Shown here: positions 1-10,688 of the stretch, one piece after another
Position numbering within the stretch: position 1 is the stretch's first letter
Layout of the letters: each line of letters opens with the position of its first letter
NCBI GenBank assembly: GCA_030374765.1
Contig: JARGXX010000095.1
Coordinates: forward strand, 1,860,001-1,924,000
DNA: 64,000 bases
From: Agarophyton chilense
Lineage: Eukaryota > Rhodophyta > Florideophyceae > Gracilariales > Gracilariaceae
Direction of reading: 5' to 3'
The notes under the pieces: generated by a model
Told to the model about the DNA's origin: nothing
Databases searched by the model: none
Seen by the model: only the letters and a program-made list of their open reading frames with translations
Translations under genes and position numbers: made by a program

Positions 1-1604
1 TATCTTCAAGGCCCTGGGAGTATCGAGCCAGCCCATTGTAGTCTACCTTTCCGTTAGTGGCCAGGTAATTGCGTACCTGGAAACGGATCGCTTTGTCGGC
101 ATTTTCGGCAAATAGCCACTTTAACCTAGAGGTAGTGAACACATTACCACAACGGGTTGCCAGATTCCAAAGCGCGAGCGAAAACTCCGATTCGGTTTGC
201 CCAGACCTTTGATAGTAAGCGAGGACTTCCGAGTAAGCCTCTTGGATGACCTCATCGTTGGCGTATGTTTCCGAAAGGAAATTGACCACCTCTGGGTATG
301 ACTCCAACATCTCTGTGCCATCCTCATCCACCGCTAAGGTATTGCCGAGGAGCCTACCCTGCAGCAAGTAGTATGCCCGTCCTTTCAGGTAAAACTGAAA
401 TAGCAACATAGCAGCGCCCTCGGAAAAACCATTTTGGTCACATGCAATCTTGAACTTCTGTAGAAACTCAATCACCGCAATAGGATCCGTATCTGTGAAG
501 GTTGTGTCACCCATTTGGAAGCTGAGCTTCTTGTGGTGCTTAGTAATCTTCTGAGCGACCTCTTGGGTGTATTCAGAAGACTTGTCGCTCAACCGATAAG
601 TCCTGTAATCAACCGCTTTGGTGAACATATCGCTCAACGGTTGGTGCACCTCCAGGTCCATTTCGGTGCCCAACTCAGAGTCGGGGGTCTCATTGTATTT
701 CTTTTTACACTTTCGGGTTTTTCGACGACTCCTTCGTCGACCTGTTCGGTTTCTTCTTCTTCTTACCTTTACGGTCATCATCCGAAGATGAACTCGTATC
801 GGGACTGGAGTCTGACGAGTCGGGGTCTGAATCATTCTCTCGATTTTTTCCCCTCTTCGTCCTCCGCTTCTTCACTTTCCGGTTTCTTCGTCGCTCATCC
901 AACGAGTCATACAAATCGTCCTTGGGACCACCTCCATGGGTATCCTTTTGAACGAAACCAGTAATTGGTGGCAGGTAAATGCCTTGAGGATCTACCTTCC
1001 CCGTGACCTCTTGACTCTGCCTTGGACCTTGGAGGTACTCACTATCAGTAGGTAGGTGTTTGGAATGGATGTAATGACCCATTTGGAACCCTTTTGGTAT
1101 GCGCTTTGCGATGTTCACCTGTGTAGGTCGGGATTCTGCGAATCCCTCGGAAACCCAAAGGTCCTGCACAGCGCGGTAAGCATGCTCCCTAGCATCTATA
1201 AAGAGATACTGGTTCACCATTGCAGATATCCTGTCCGATAGCTCTTGGGCTGCTCGGCCAACCACAATACGGGTTAATGCATCGACGTCCATTGAGGGCG
1301 GAACCATCCGGGTATCGGACTTCTCCATTACGGTTAATGCATCCTCGACCGAGAGGGTGACGAGCGCTTTCGCTCTCTCTTCGAGCTGAAGCCATAGCTC
1401 CTCCGCTGCAACCTCAATTGGTAATTCCCTATGAGGTTCCGTTGCCATAGGTGGCGGACCATGTACCTTTACGGTTTTGTCCTGAGGAGCCCGGAGCAGC
1501 TCCTCCGGGTTTTCCAGAATCGGTTGAGCCGATGGGGCTCCTTTAAGACCTTTATGGGTTGGCGGGGCGCTCGCACCACGCGTATTCCTTTTAGGTCGTT
1601 CCAT
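1..1604 (-). pseudogene. Ty3/gypsy-like gag, 5' part of a minus-strand retroelement, frameshifted and cut by window edge
   Basis: Structural gag polyprotein of an LTR retrotransposon. The likely ATG is at 1604 (reads MERPKRN). The frame is open to 705, ending in a Ser/Asp-rich then Lys/Arg-rich tract (SDPDSSDSSPDTSSSSDDD, then KGKKKKKPN). The reading then continues in another frame from about 704 to 1, with a gag capsid-like pattern (AVIEFLQKFK, FQFYLKGRAYYLL, VVNFLSETYAN, LATRCGNVF). The same order of a Ser/Asp tract followed by a capsid block occurs in the gag of the gypsy element at 26.7-28.7 kb, where both parts share one frame. The frame change near 700 is therefore decay, not a required recoding site. 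Protease and pol would lie beyond base 1. Family assignment rests on this internal comparison and on gag pattern, not on a catalytic motif. Confidence 0.62.
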
Positions 1605-1748
1605 TTGTGACCGATAGTGGTATACTGTATTGCTTTGCGGGATTTCCTGAAACCAAATAGGTGTACGAGCGTCCAATCCTTCTCGTAATCTCTTGTGAAC
1701 AGTGAATGTACGACAAAACCTAAAAATACTTTCTAACTCCGGAGACAA

Positions 1749-1934
1749 AAGTGTCGTACAATCACCTCTGGGGTATGCTACTGTCTTGTCTCGGGAGCGT
1801 GGGGAGGCTCAACCGTAGGGATCGTGCTGACGCTCAACCTTAGAAGGTAGACGTGATAACCCTCGATGGTAACAGGGCACCGTGAAAACCCGCAGGGGCA
1901 AACGGCGGGGCAACTAGCCTATTCAGCGCTTCGA
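1749..1934. other. Spacer between gag remnant and Harbinger A; probably leader or LTR sequence
   Basis: This lies upstream of the minus-strand gag. It should be leader or LTR sequence of that element, but no second LTR copy, primer-binding site or TG...CA terminus can be identified. The left end of Harbinger A is also lost here. Confidence 0.3.
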
Positions 1935-2059
1935 CGCCTACCATCGTTCACCTACACGACAAATGGAGTAATGGATTGGGGATGTACGACGATCAGTTCC
2001 ATTTTGGACGATAGGTGGCATATACCCGTGATGGCCTTGTTTCGTACATATTGTTGTGA

Positions 2060-2760
2060 CATGTTTGAATCTGCATTGAAAGGAACTTGTAGCAATTGCG
2101 CCGCGATGTCATCGTATATGACACATTGACAAGAGCTAATGCGGGTGCAAGGAAAAGGTGACAACCGCATACTATACTGAGTGCAAAACGGAGCACGGAA
2201 GAGCGAGGAGCACGAAAGAGAGGGGACTGCCTAACGAGGGAATGCAACTACAGAAACGAGCACGGCGAAGTAGTCCGCGGACGGGCGGCAAGACGATTGA
2301 GGTTTAGTGCAAGAGTACGAGAGCAGAATGCTCACTGATGAAGGAACGCCCGGAAGGGGAGGGGCCACACAACGAGAGTGTGGACACGGAGGGCAGCAGG
2401 ACAGATGGAGATAAGGACGTGTAGGCGGCGTTAGCATTAGAACAATGCAACAGGACTGGAGGCGGCATTGGCATTAGAACAATGCAACAGGACTGTAGGC
2501 GGCATTAGCATTAAAAGCATGCAACAATACGACGGAAGTCCAATGCATAGAATAGGGATCGAAGGGACAGGCGTAATAGAGAGGACATACCAGGAGTATA
2601 AAAGGAGAGAAAGAACGAGGGACGAGAGATAAACCGCGGAGAGAAAAAAAAGGAGCTGAGAGGGGAATAAAGCAACCCGAAGACGGTGATCTTCCGGCTT
2701 GTGCCGAATCTCTTCCACGTAGTAGAAACATCATGGCGCTGAAATCGAATGATCTCACAA
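2060..2760. mobile_element. Insertion of unknown type inside Harbinger A transposase
   Basis: Compared with element B, element A has about 0.7 kb of extra sequence between TACATATTGTTGTGA (left) and CTGTTAGTGA (right). The two edges look like imperfect copies of the same 8-10 bases, as expected for a target-site duplication of a Mutator- or hAT-like element. No coding region or clear terminal inverted repeats are seen inside. It contains a 37-bp minisatellite. Confidence 0.4.
2421..2525 (+). repeat. 37-bp minisatellite, nearly three units
   Basis: Units start at 2421, 2458 and 2495 and share GGCGGCRTTRGCATTA followed by GAACAATGCAACAGGACTG. The third unit is partial and diverged. It lies inside the insertion in Harbinger A. 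Confidence 0.85.
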
Positions 2761-3286
2761 CTGTTAGTGATCCGTTAAGTCGACAAGAATAGTTTATGAC
2801 TACGAATCAGGAGGCTTCTCGGAAACACGTCGAGCGTGCATTCGGTGTTTTACAATCGAAATGGTATGTAATCTCCCGTCCCGGGCGTTTCTATTCAAAG
2901 GACTTCATGGGAGAAGTTAAATGTTGTGTCATTCTCAACAACATGACCGTAGAGGATCTTTATGAAGATGGGAACGCATCTGATCTAGAGAATAATTTAA
3001 CCGATGTTATCATAGAAGGTACTGTACCACCAATGGGGGGGGGGGTCGCTATCACAATTGGATAGCACAACTGCACCTCCTCCCGGATCTTTGGCTGCAC
3101 TGTGTGCTATTAATATCTTTACTAGTGATACTTTGGAATACCATAATACCACACAACTGGTATTGGAACACTTCTGGAAGGTTCACGGTTCACTATGGTA
3201 GATGCTACATTGTTTTGTTGTATTCAGTAACCACATTAAAACAACCCATTCCATCTCCACCCATATCGTTTTCAACCTCGCGGAAA

Positions 3287-4526
3287 TCAACTGGCTCTAC
3301 TGCAGCATTTTGAGCATCTTGTAAGCCAGCACGTGCACGTGAAGGTCCACCGAAGCGCATTAAACGGAAAATTCTTCGGTTTCTCCTGGATTACCTCCTG
3401 ATTGCCACTGGAAAAAGGCATGATGTCATTGTAACGATTCAAAGGAGCGTTGCGATCTTTCTGCACCTCAACAGCTTCCGCGGCTAACTGAAGTTTCTTC
3501 TTGCTTCCTGTGCTTTTAGTAATCAAATCTTTCGCCTGCGTCCTCCTCTTTGGTCGTGCCAGCTTCTTTAAGGACATTTTTTCTTTTTCTGCACGAATTG
3601 AATCATTAAAATATCCTGCTTTTCTTCCATCAGTCCAATCTTGACCAACTGACCCGACGTGCTGCTGCGTGGAAGATGAACCACCAAAAAAAGTTGTGCT
3701 GGTGAGCGCGAATCTTGCAGGCCCATTAGAAGCAAAATAGACGACCTCAGAGTTCATTGGCTCTGACGATCTATACTTTATTGTAAATAGCAGTAGCCAC
3801 GGTAATTACATCATGTAAGATCGTTTCAGTAGGATCACTGCGCTTCAAAGACGTAATACAACCTGAGAACTTGGTACATTCATGTACCTATATTTTCACT
3901 CGTTACTTGATAGTCAGCACTTTTTTGCGCAGATGTAAGTTCGCGGAATAGCTAGTAGACATCAGCGAGGTTTTTTAGGAACAAAGCTGTCTTTTGTTCA
4001 ATACCCACCATGTGGTCTTCAAACACCAGAATGCAATATTTTGCTACAGCAACACAATCATTATTCATGTAGTCTTCTCTGCAGGTTCGTGTCGGCTAAA
4101 TGCTATAGGATGTAGTACCTGTTACAGCAGCAGTCTGGGGTGGTGGAGAGGTGTGTAGGAATGATTGAAAACCAGGAGATGAAAAAAGATGCGTAGAAAT
4201 GAAGGTTTCCATGTTATGCTCCTCTGAAGTACGCATACGCTGCTGATCTGGAGTTAAAAGGAAGCGTTTAGAACCCTCCAAGTTCTCAGACTTGGAATGA
4301 GGTTGTATGGAATTGCTATATGGGGGCTGCGCTTGGCGAGTGGCGGTGGAACGGTCTACTGAATAGGCTTGAGACATGGCGATGATGGTTGAGGGTGCCG
4401 CGTCACGGGATGGGCTGGAGAAAAGAAGGAAAGGTATGGAGAAGGGATCAAACACGAAAATGGGTTCCCTGCAAACTTGGACATTTTGCAGGAATGATTC
4501 TTAGACATCCAATGGAATCCTGCCAT
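3287..4526 (-). pseudogene. Harbinger A accessory ORF2 (SANT/NAM-associated type), broken
   Basis: Second gene of the Harbinger element, convergent to the transposase. Such proteins bind transposon ends and carry the transposase into the nucleus. The start is probably the ATG at 4526 (MAGFHWMSKN), because element B has the same start (MAGFHSMSKN, 25116). The C-terminal part (3287-3757) is Lys/Arg-rich and retains a KKLARPKRRTQ and RNAPLNRYNDIMPF pattern shared with B. Several frameshifts separate the blocks. The central SANT block is too decayed to read in one frame here and is clearer in copy B. Confidence 0.6.
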
Positions 4527-4718
4527 CACGGTAAAACTTTTTAGCAAAAAGCGGTTTTCTGGGGTCAACGAGTGCTTATTTAGCCCCAGAAAATAGCTCC
4601 GGAGCATATTTTTGCTTATTTGCCTACCCGGTGGGAGCGTGACTTTTTATAAAAATTGATCAAATTTCACTTTTTGCGAAGTTTTGCTTATTTGCTCACA
4701 CCGGTGCGTATGCTCTAA

Positions 4719-5777
4719 CCATTGTGATTCTGTCTGGAATAAAGATGAAAATTATGACTCGTCAAGTCACAAATAGAATTAGGTCATTTCGGATCACGGT
4801 TGACTGGTCCCAAGCCATGGGCGATAATAAAATGTGGCAAAAAGCTTGGCTGAATAAACAGTTTGAGCCGATGATGGAATGTTGTCCAAAGATATTGGGG
4901 TTTCAGTGCTGTTTAAAACTATTGCCAAGCTCTACGTCATAGAAATTGAGTTCTACTTGTAAAACCTTGTTCGTATTGTAAGTGGAAACACATGTGTCCA
5001 AGAAGCAAATTCTTGACATTAAATACTGAACCATTATTATATATGTGGAATTGAAAGCACCTGTCGATAAGTACGTTGGACTAGAAAATATTTTTCACTT
5101 TCAAATGAATCGACAAAAGTACTGAGATAATTGTGTTCATCTTATTCTTAATTGCTTTAGATTTTGGGAGCCATTTTACGGAGAGAGCTGTTGCTGCAAA
5201 TGGGTGTCGTGTGAGTTGTGAGTTTGAAAAAGAACCATGCGTTTCAGAATCAATGAGTTCTACGACTGACGCTTTTTGTTGTGCATAACCCTTGTAACTT
5301 GAAATGACAATTTTCTCGCCCTTCTCTGCTAACGAGCTTTCAGATCCAGACCCCTACAGAACTCTGAAACAGAGAAATACCGCCACATGTATGTTGTATG
5401 CTTGGTGCATACATGGCACTGCGCGACCGCACGAGCGGTTCACTCAACATTGGATTGCGAACTGGTCCTTTCTACCTGAGAGGTTGAGTGTTGTAAACAC
5501 TTTTTTCAATTTCGTAAAACGTTTGTAGGAGGTTTCAGCAGCGTTCGTCATCGGAAAGCTTTTCAGGAGATGGCCGTCACATGAACCTCTGTATCTACAG
5601 GGGGGTTGAAGGCTTTTTAGCTGTGATAGGAGTGCCAAATACTTAAAATAAAACAGAAAACATGGAAAATGAAAACACTAAATATTCGGCACAAGATTTC
5701 GCACTTTCACTATTTGTTAACTTTAACTATTGATTAAAAAAATATTGGCTGACATCTATCTCATGATCTCTCTACAT
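4719..5777. other. About 1 kb without a recognised gene
   Basis: AT-rich spacer between Harbinger A and the 3' end of the bZIP gene. Only short unconvincing ORFs occur. It should contain the bZIP 3' UTR, but no single obvious polyadenylation site stands out. Confidence 0.4.
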
Positions 5778-7100
5778 TTAAGGTCCATCTCCAGCAGACA
5801 GAGTGGCAACGTCCGGAAGATCCGTATTTTGCGGAATCACCAGCGGACATTCTCCAGCATTCTTCCCGCAGATTCCCTTATATTCTTCCGCCACCTCTCT
5901 CCATTTCTCTTGAAAGACTTCCGAAATCTGACGCATAAGTTCGCACTCCATTCTTAGCGCCTTGTCTTCCTCTTCCAGTTTTTCTTGCCTCTTCCTCTGC
6001 TTTGCTCGGCACTTTTCTACGCTTTCCCTGTTCCGTACCCTTCTCAGCTTTTTAAGCTCTTCCTCATTATCTGGTTCCTCAGTCTTCCGCTTCGTGCCTC
6101 TTTTCTCTGCATCGCCCGGCTGGTGCCTGTCACTACCCACCTCTTGCTCTTCCAGCTCCTCACAGACACGGGGCACCACGGGCGGGACACCAGAGGTTCT
6201 TTTCGCCATTCGTTTCAGGGCCCTTCGAGCCACTGCGGCCTCCCGTGATCTTTTCCCACTAGCAAGCCTGCCATCCACGTCCTGTCTCGCGGATTGTAGT
6301 GCTCCGCTTGGAAACTCAGAAGGAAGCAGATGACCGGTAGCCACTCTTTGAACTTCCTCGGGGGGCTCATCGATTTCCTGCGGAGTTTGCGGATCACTAT
6401 TTTGCGACAGCCTGACCCTGACGGGTTCAGCTCCGATGCGGATGTTCGCATGGCCAGATTCGAGTGGGAGAGAAAAGAATCTTCTCTGTGGCATGACAGA
6501 GCCATTCGGTTGGGCAGCCGTCGTGCAGTTTGTTCCATATTCTGATCTGCTGACGGCTTGCGGAAGAGAGGTTGGCATAACGTTCCCTGGCCACACCATC
6601 TGGATTGCGTTAATGGTGGGCGGTGCTTGAGGTGGCTGGCTAATTCTGGGAACTCCAAGAGGAAGTGAGTTAGGGCCAGCAGCTGCATTCCTCTCTCCGC
6701 CGGCGAATGAAGTGCAATGTAACACGTCCGTTGTAACATCGGAAATGGAGCGGGCAACCATCGGCGTGATAGGCACAGCGCCGTTGTCATGGGCTTCTTC
6801 TTCGTTGTGAATCGGAGCCGCCCTTGTTTGGTTTTCGTTCGCCCTCGTGAGCTCAAACAACATATCTGGAGCGTTTTGCACAGCTGGCGACGGCACTGGA
6901 CGATGGGAAGAGAGCAAGCCCAGGTTATCCATAGGGAGAGGAGGAGGAGCAATGAAATCAGCTTCGAAGTCGGGAACACCGACCAGTCCCCCAGTTTGCG
7001 CAGAAACATTGCTTAAATACTCCAAGAGGCCCTGGGCAGAATGTTCAGGAAGAGTGTCTGGAGAAGGCTCGAAGTTCAGGAAATCGTTGAGGTTGTTCAT
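5778..7100 (-). CDS. bZIP transcription factor, 440 aa, intronless
   Basis: Predicted nuclear DNA-binding protein. The ATG at 7100 has an A-rich context (AAAAATGAAC), and the frame is open for 440 codons with no intron. A Pro/Ser/Asn-rich, low-complexity N-terminal half looks like an activation region. Basic stretches occur near residues 285-305 (KRSREAAVARRALKRMAKR). The bZIP domain lies at about 345-410. It has a basic region with the invariant N357-x7-R365 (NRESVEKCR) and then, exactly ten residues on, heptad positions L375, L382, M389, F396 and V403, a somewhat weak zipper. Cys364 is in the position that is Ser or Cys in other bZIPs. DNA target and partners are unknown. It is the only clearly intact, long, single-copy gene in the window and sits between transposon remnants. 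Confidence 0.9.
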   Translation of the reverse strand: MNNLNDFLNFEPSPDTLPEHSAQGLLEYLSNVSAQTGGLVGVPDFEADFIAPPPLPMDNLGLLSSHRPVPSPAVQNAPDMLFELTRANENQTRAAPIHNEEEAHDNGAVPITPMVARSISDVTTDVLHCTSFAGGERNAAAGPNSLPLGVPRISQPPQAPPTINAIQMVWPGNVMPTSLPQAVSRSEYGTNCTTAAQPNGSVMPQRRFFSLPLESGHANIRIGAEPVRVRLSQNSDPQTPQEIDEPPEEVQRVATGHLLPSEFPSGALQSARQDVDGRLASGKRSREAAVARRALKRMAKRTSGVPPVVPRVCEELEEQEVGSDRHQPGDAEKRGTKRKTEEPDNEEELKKLRRVRNRESVEKCRAKQRKRQEKLEEEDKALRMECELMRQISEVFQEKWREVAEEYKGICGKNAGECPLVIPQNTDLPDVATLSAGDGP

Positions 7101-10100
7101 TTTTGTTGATTAAAGCTTTTGAGAAGCCTGTTTGAGTTGACGAAATCCGTGTGTGTAGAACTTGAGAAGGATGCGAGCCGGTGGACTCCATTGTCGTCGA
7201 CGAGAAGACCTTCATGTCGCTTTTATACTTCTAAAGTCGTTGAAGAATTTCCCCAACAGCACTAGTACATTTTAAAGGTTGTGTGGAGAGTTACCAGCGA
7301 ATATTTAAACTACATGTTCGAGAGCATGTCTGTTTCTTGAGAGGTTGGCGTTGGCGTTGAGGGCCGAGCAGAAGTGCATGAAAAACCCGAAAGGGTATGT
7401 TATGCAGTTCCGTGCAGATGAACCAGAAACCCTTGCCGAGATTGAAAAGATTCGGCCGGAAATGAGGACACTTCATCACGACTTTCGACGATGCGGGGAG
7501 AGGTCATGATTATGAAAATTCCAAGGACATTTGATACTTGTCTGGGAGAGGAAGTGAGAACAAGTACTCCTCCTTCATGGAAAGTGGTTTCAAGCTTAGC
7601 TCAAGCCTTTCTAAACTGAGTGAAGTCAATGAGAAGATATGGATTGGTGCTGAAGAGTGACCCCAAGGATTTATGTGTTCATTGTTCAGTTGTTCTTCGT
7701 CGAAGTAGTTAAAATCATTGCATGGCATGATTTTTGCTGTATTGCCATCTTTCTTCGAGTGTCAGTCGCAAAGAGAATCATAGATGAGAACTGTCCTGGA
7801 GATTTGAAAGTAAGAGATAGGCTCAAGAATGTTGTCGTACAACCACGAAGTGACCGAAATACCGCCCGGACTTTGGTCAGGTTTGCGTGTTGGATAGATG
7901 AAGTACGCAAGTGCTGTCGGCTCTTGGATTGAAACGGCTTTCCAAGACATTGATGATTATACGTATCGGTTGAACTAACCTGATTGGTGCATCAATGGTG
8001 TGTCTTTCGGAAGAGCAGCCTCAATGCAATGGCATGAGGGAATCATTGGCTTAGTCTGACGTAATTGCAATTGTGGGAGTTCCAAGGGCGGGGCAGTTTG
8101 TGTGACTTGAGTCATTGGTCCATGTCAAGTCGCAAAGATCTCAAGGACAAAGATGGCAAGTGCGTGAACGCTCCATAGCTGCATAAGACGCGGATGCAAG
8201 ATGCCGATGTCTTGAGAAAAGCTGCTGGTCCCACAGCAATCTCCAAAAAGCCAGCAGATCAAAACGGTTGCTCCACAGCAACAGCAAGGAGCACAGTAGA
8301 AGGCCTTTACGTTCCGTATGTTTGATTGGTTACTGCAAAATGTATGCAATGTGATTGGCTGTCGCAATCGCTTGAATACCTTCCTTTCAAGAACGTTGCT
8401 CTGATAAACCTTCGCAGCTGCTAGTCGAGGTGTGGAACCTGGGAAACTGCAGAGGGCGCAAATGCGCTATGACTGGTCAGTAAGAGGCCGCAAGGCCGGA
8501 AAACTAAAACTAGAAGTAACGTAGCGTGCCGTAATTTGGAGAATTAACGCTTCGGAAGAACGCCCACTCTGTTTTTGACTCCAACTAACGAAATACCAGT
8601 CCCCTTGCTCTGCTTATTAGCTTGAATAAAAGCTGGAAAAAGCCCCAGCTTTCCAAGAAGAATTGAGCTGGGGAGAAAAAGCATTGAGCAGTGGGAGCCC
8701 GTACGAAACATCCCTTGCAACCGATTCAAAATGAAAAATGGGTCTAATGTAGAAGCAAACGTCTTTCGCACACGAGACTGCCATCCAATAGAAAAGCTTT
8801 ACTAGCCAATTATGAACGAATCAAGCGCGCAATATTGCTCGGTCTGTGCGACGAGACCGTCGTGCTCTTAATGGCGAAACGAACTCGAGAAATTGGTCAA
8901 CTACTTACACAAATGTTCAGATTATATCTTTAGGACATCTGAGCCAAAGTAGAGAATAGCGCTTTTTTGTAAATACCAGCTGATTGTTGGTTTCATTAGT
9001 TTTTATAGGGGTAGATGGGCGTCTGTTGTTGAAATCGTTCCTTATTCTGCATGGTGTGCATAGAACTGTACTCTTGATATCTTTAGAATGAACTTATGGA
9101 ATTGAATTTCGAAAGGTAGTGGATATTATGGATGACAGTACAAGAAAACTACATCATGCGTTATCATGGAAATGTTTTGTTTACTGATGTTTTCATTACA
9201 AATCGTGTCGTTCGTATATTTGTACGGAGCACTGTACAAAGTGGCCTCAAATTTTCGATAGAAATTTGGAAGTCTCTATACCAGTTAACTTTACACTTTA
9301 AGAAGTGCGCCGATTTGGAATTTCAAGCAAGTGCAAGGTACTTTATGTATCTTCGGGAGAGTTGGGACCACGACCTGTTTTTAGAAAGCACTGCGACAAG
9401 AACGGGAGCTTCAACTTTGCGATTTGTCAGAAACGTCCTATTTCCTGGAAGAGTAGCTCCGTTTCCATGATCAGCTGGGTTACATGAGCTACTGCTCCGA
9501 AACACCGAAATTCCTTCCTCAAACTATGTCTATACGGCTGTGAAAGCACTTAAAAATGCTTCATTCGTTTATGAGAGGCCTCGTGCCTTGCACAAACACA
9601 AAAATCTAAACTATATGAGGCAGTTCAGTCTGAAAGCTCGAGGACGAATCCCGATATTCTTTTTCAGCAACAACATTCTCGTTTTGCAGCAATAAAGACC
9701 GTAGCTCCATTATGGATATTTTAAGATCCGGATACTCTCCGCTATGAAAAGGATGGGAAAACCAGTTTAGGTAGCGGAACCGCGACTGCAAATCAGAGCA
9801 GCGCTTAGACGGAAAACAAAAACACTCGGTCCCATCCCGAGTGAACTTTCCACAGGAAGGAACAAGAGAAATACCGCGGTGTTCTTGGGCTTACATTCTT
9901 AGGTAGGCAGCGTGCCAAATGTTCTCGAAACTCACATACTTAATCAAGAAAACAGATTTTTTCATAAACTAAACGTTCGGAAACGTCCCAATGCTTTAAA
10001 CCAACACCAGCGAATATGGCGCTCTCTCTCGTTGATTCCCCATGCCTGGCCAGCATGATATAATTCCGATGGTTGCAGATAACCCTGCAACGGTAGACAG

Positions 10101-10688
10101 AAGCAGAGACTAATGCAGCGACGATATATTTGTTGTAGAATTGTTCTAAACTATCGCCAATTGGGCGTTCTACACCATAGTTCGTGGACAAATACTAAGT
10201 TTTTTATGCCACTGTGATGAGAAAATAGTTCTCATCATGGGTCTGAAATCAGACTCTTTCGTGTGTGGAGACGACAGGTCAAATCAAGAGCCGGAAATCA
10301 GACCCCATTGTGTAGTTACTACTTCAAAAATACTTTTATTAGGCCCATGCATTCTAGACGCAGAGCGCTGAGGCTGCACTATACAGCATAAAAGCCCCAT
10401 CAGAGCACCAATGATGCTGAAACTGAGGCATTGGACTTTCAACTCGCTTATCAGACTCAGCCGCAGCTGCGCACAGTGATCACTGTTTTAGCTTTTGCGG
10501 TTGAAGTCCCCCAAATCCGTTCAATCGAAAAACATGTCATCGCTACAATTGATGAAGAGAAGAAAAATCCCTTTCAAATCTCAAAGCTGCAAGTGGGGTT
10601 GCTAAATCCATGAGATCTCAGAAGAAGCGAAACAGACCTACCTCGTTAGGAAATGGTTGAACAGTAGCCGGACTCCATCCCACGACAT
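7101..10688. other. 3.6 kb without a recognised gene
   Basis: The first part (7101-7300) is the 5' flank of the minus-strand bZIP gene and should hold its promoter. No clear TATA box or repeated operator can be defended. The remainder has only short ORFs in conflicting frames. A small hairpin lies at 10217-10237 (GATGAGAA, 5-nt loop, TTCTCATC). The last 300 bases may be gag remnant of the gypsy element that follows. Confidence 0.35.

Larger units (their letters stand above)
1935..3065 (+). pseudogene. Harbinger A transposase fragment (DDE_Tnp_4 type)
   Basis: C-terminal part of a PIF/Harbinger transposase. The clearest block lies at 2796-3065: QEASRKHVERAFGVLQSKW then RPGRF and CCVILNNMTVED, the region holding the third catalytic acid (E in VERAFG). 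Members of this nuclease family cut and join transposon ends with the help of a SANT/Myb partner protein. The upstream part (1950-2060) matches element B but is separated from the rest by the 2060-2760 insertion. The N-terminal half, with the first two catalytic Asp residues, is absent. Not functional. Confidence 0.75.
1935..4715 (+). mobile_element. Harbinger element A, decayed, left end lost, with a 0.7-kb insertion
   Basis: PIF/Harbinger DNA transposon related to element B (22342-25306). The two align from about 1950 (GGATTGGGGAT...CAGTTCCAT) and again from about 2762 (CTGTTAGTGA.CCG) to the right terminus. The right end reads GCTTATTTGCTCACACCGGTGCGTATGCTC in sense and matches the right terminus of B. 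It is followed by TAA (4716-4718), the Harbinger target trinucleotide. No left terminus is found before 1935, so the element is truncated or fused to the gag remnant. As in B and C, it carries two convergent genes, transposase on + and a SANT-type accessory ORF on -. Confidence 0.72.

Noticed and set aside
705..964. Plus-strand Ser-rich 149-aa frame at 515-964
   Set aside because: It is antisense to the Ser/Asp and Lys tracts of the gag gene and is explained by them.
5962..7113. Long frames antisense to or overlapping the bZIP gene
   Set aside because: They are shadows of the real minus-strand frame, with biased composition and no domain.
7510..7728. 72-aa minus ORF (MPCNDFNYFDEEQLNNEH) upstream of the bZIP gene
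   Set aside because: Only the first 20 residues look protein-like; there is no domain and no conserved partner in the window.
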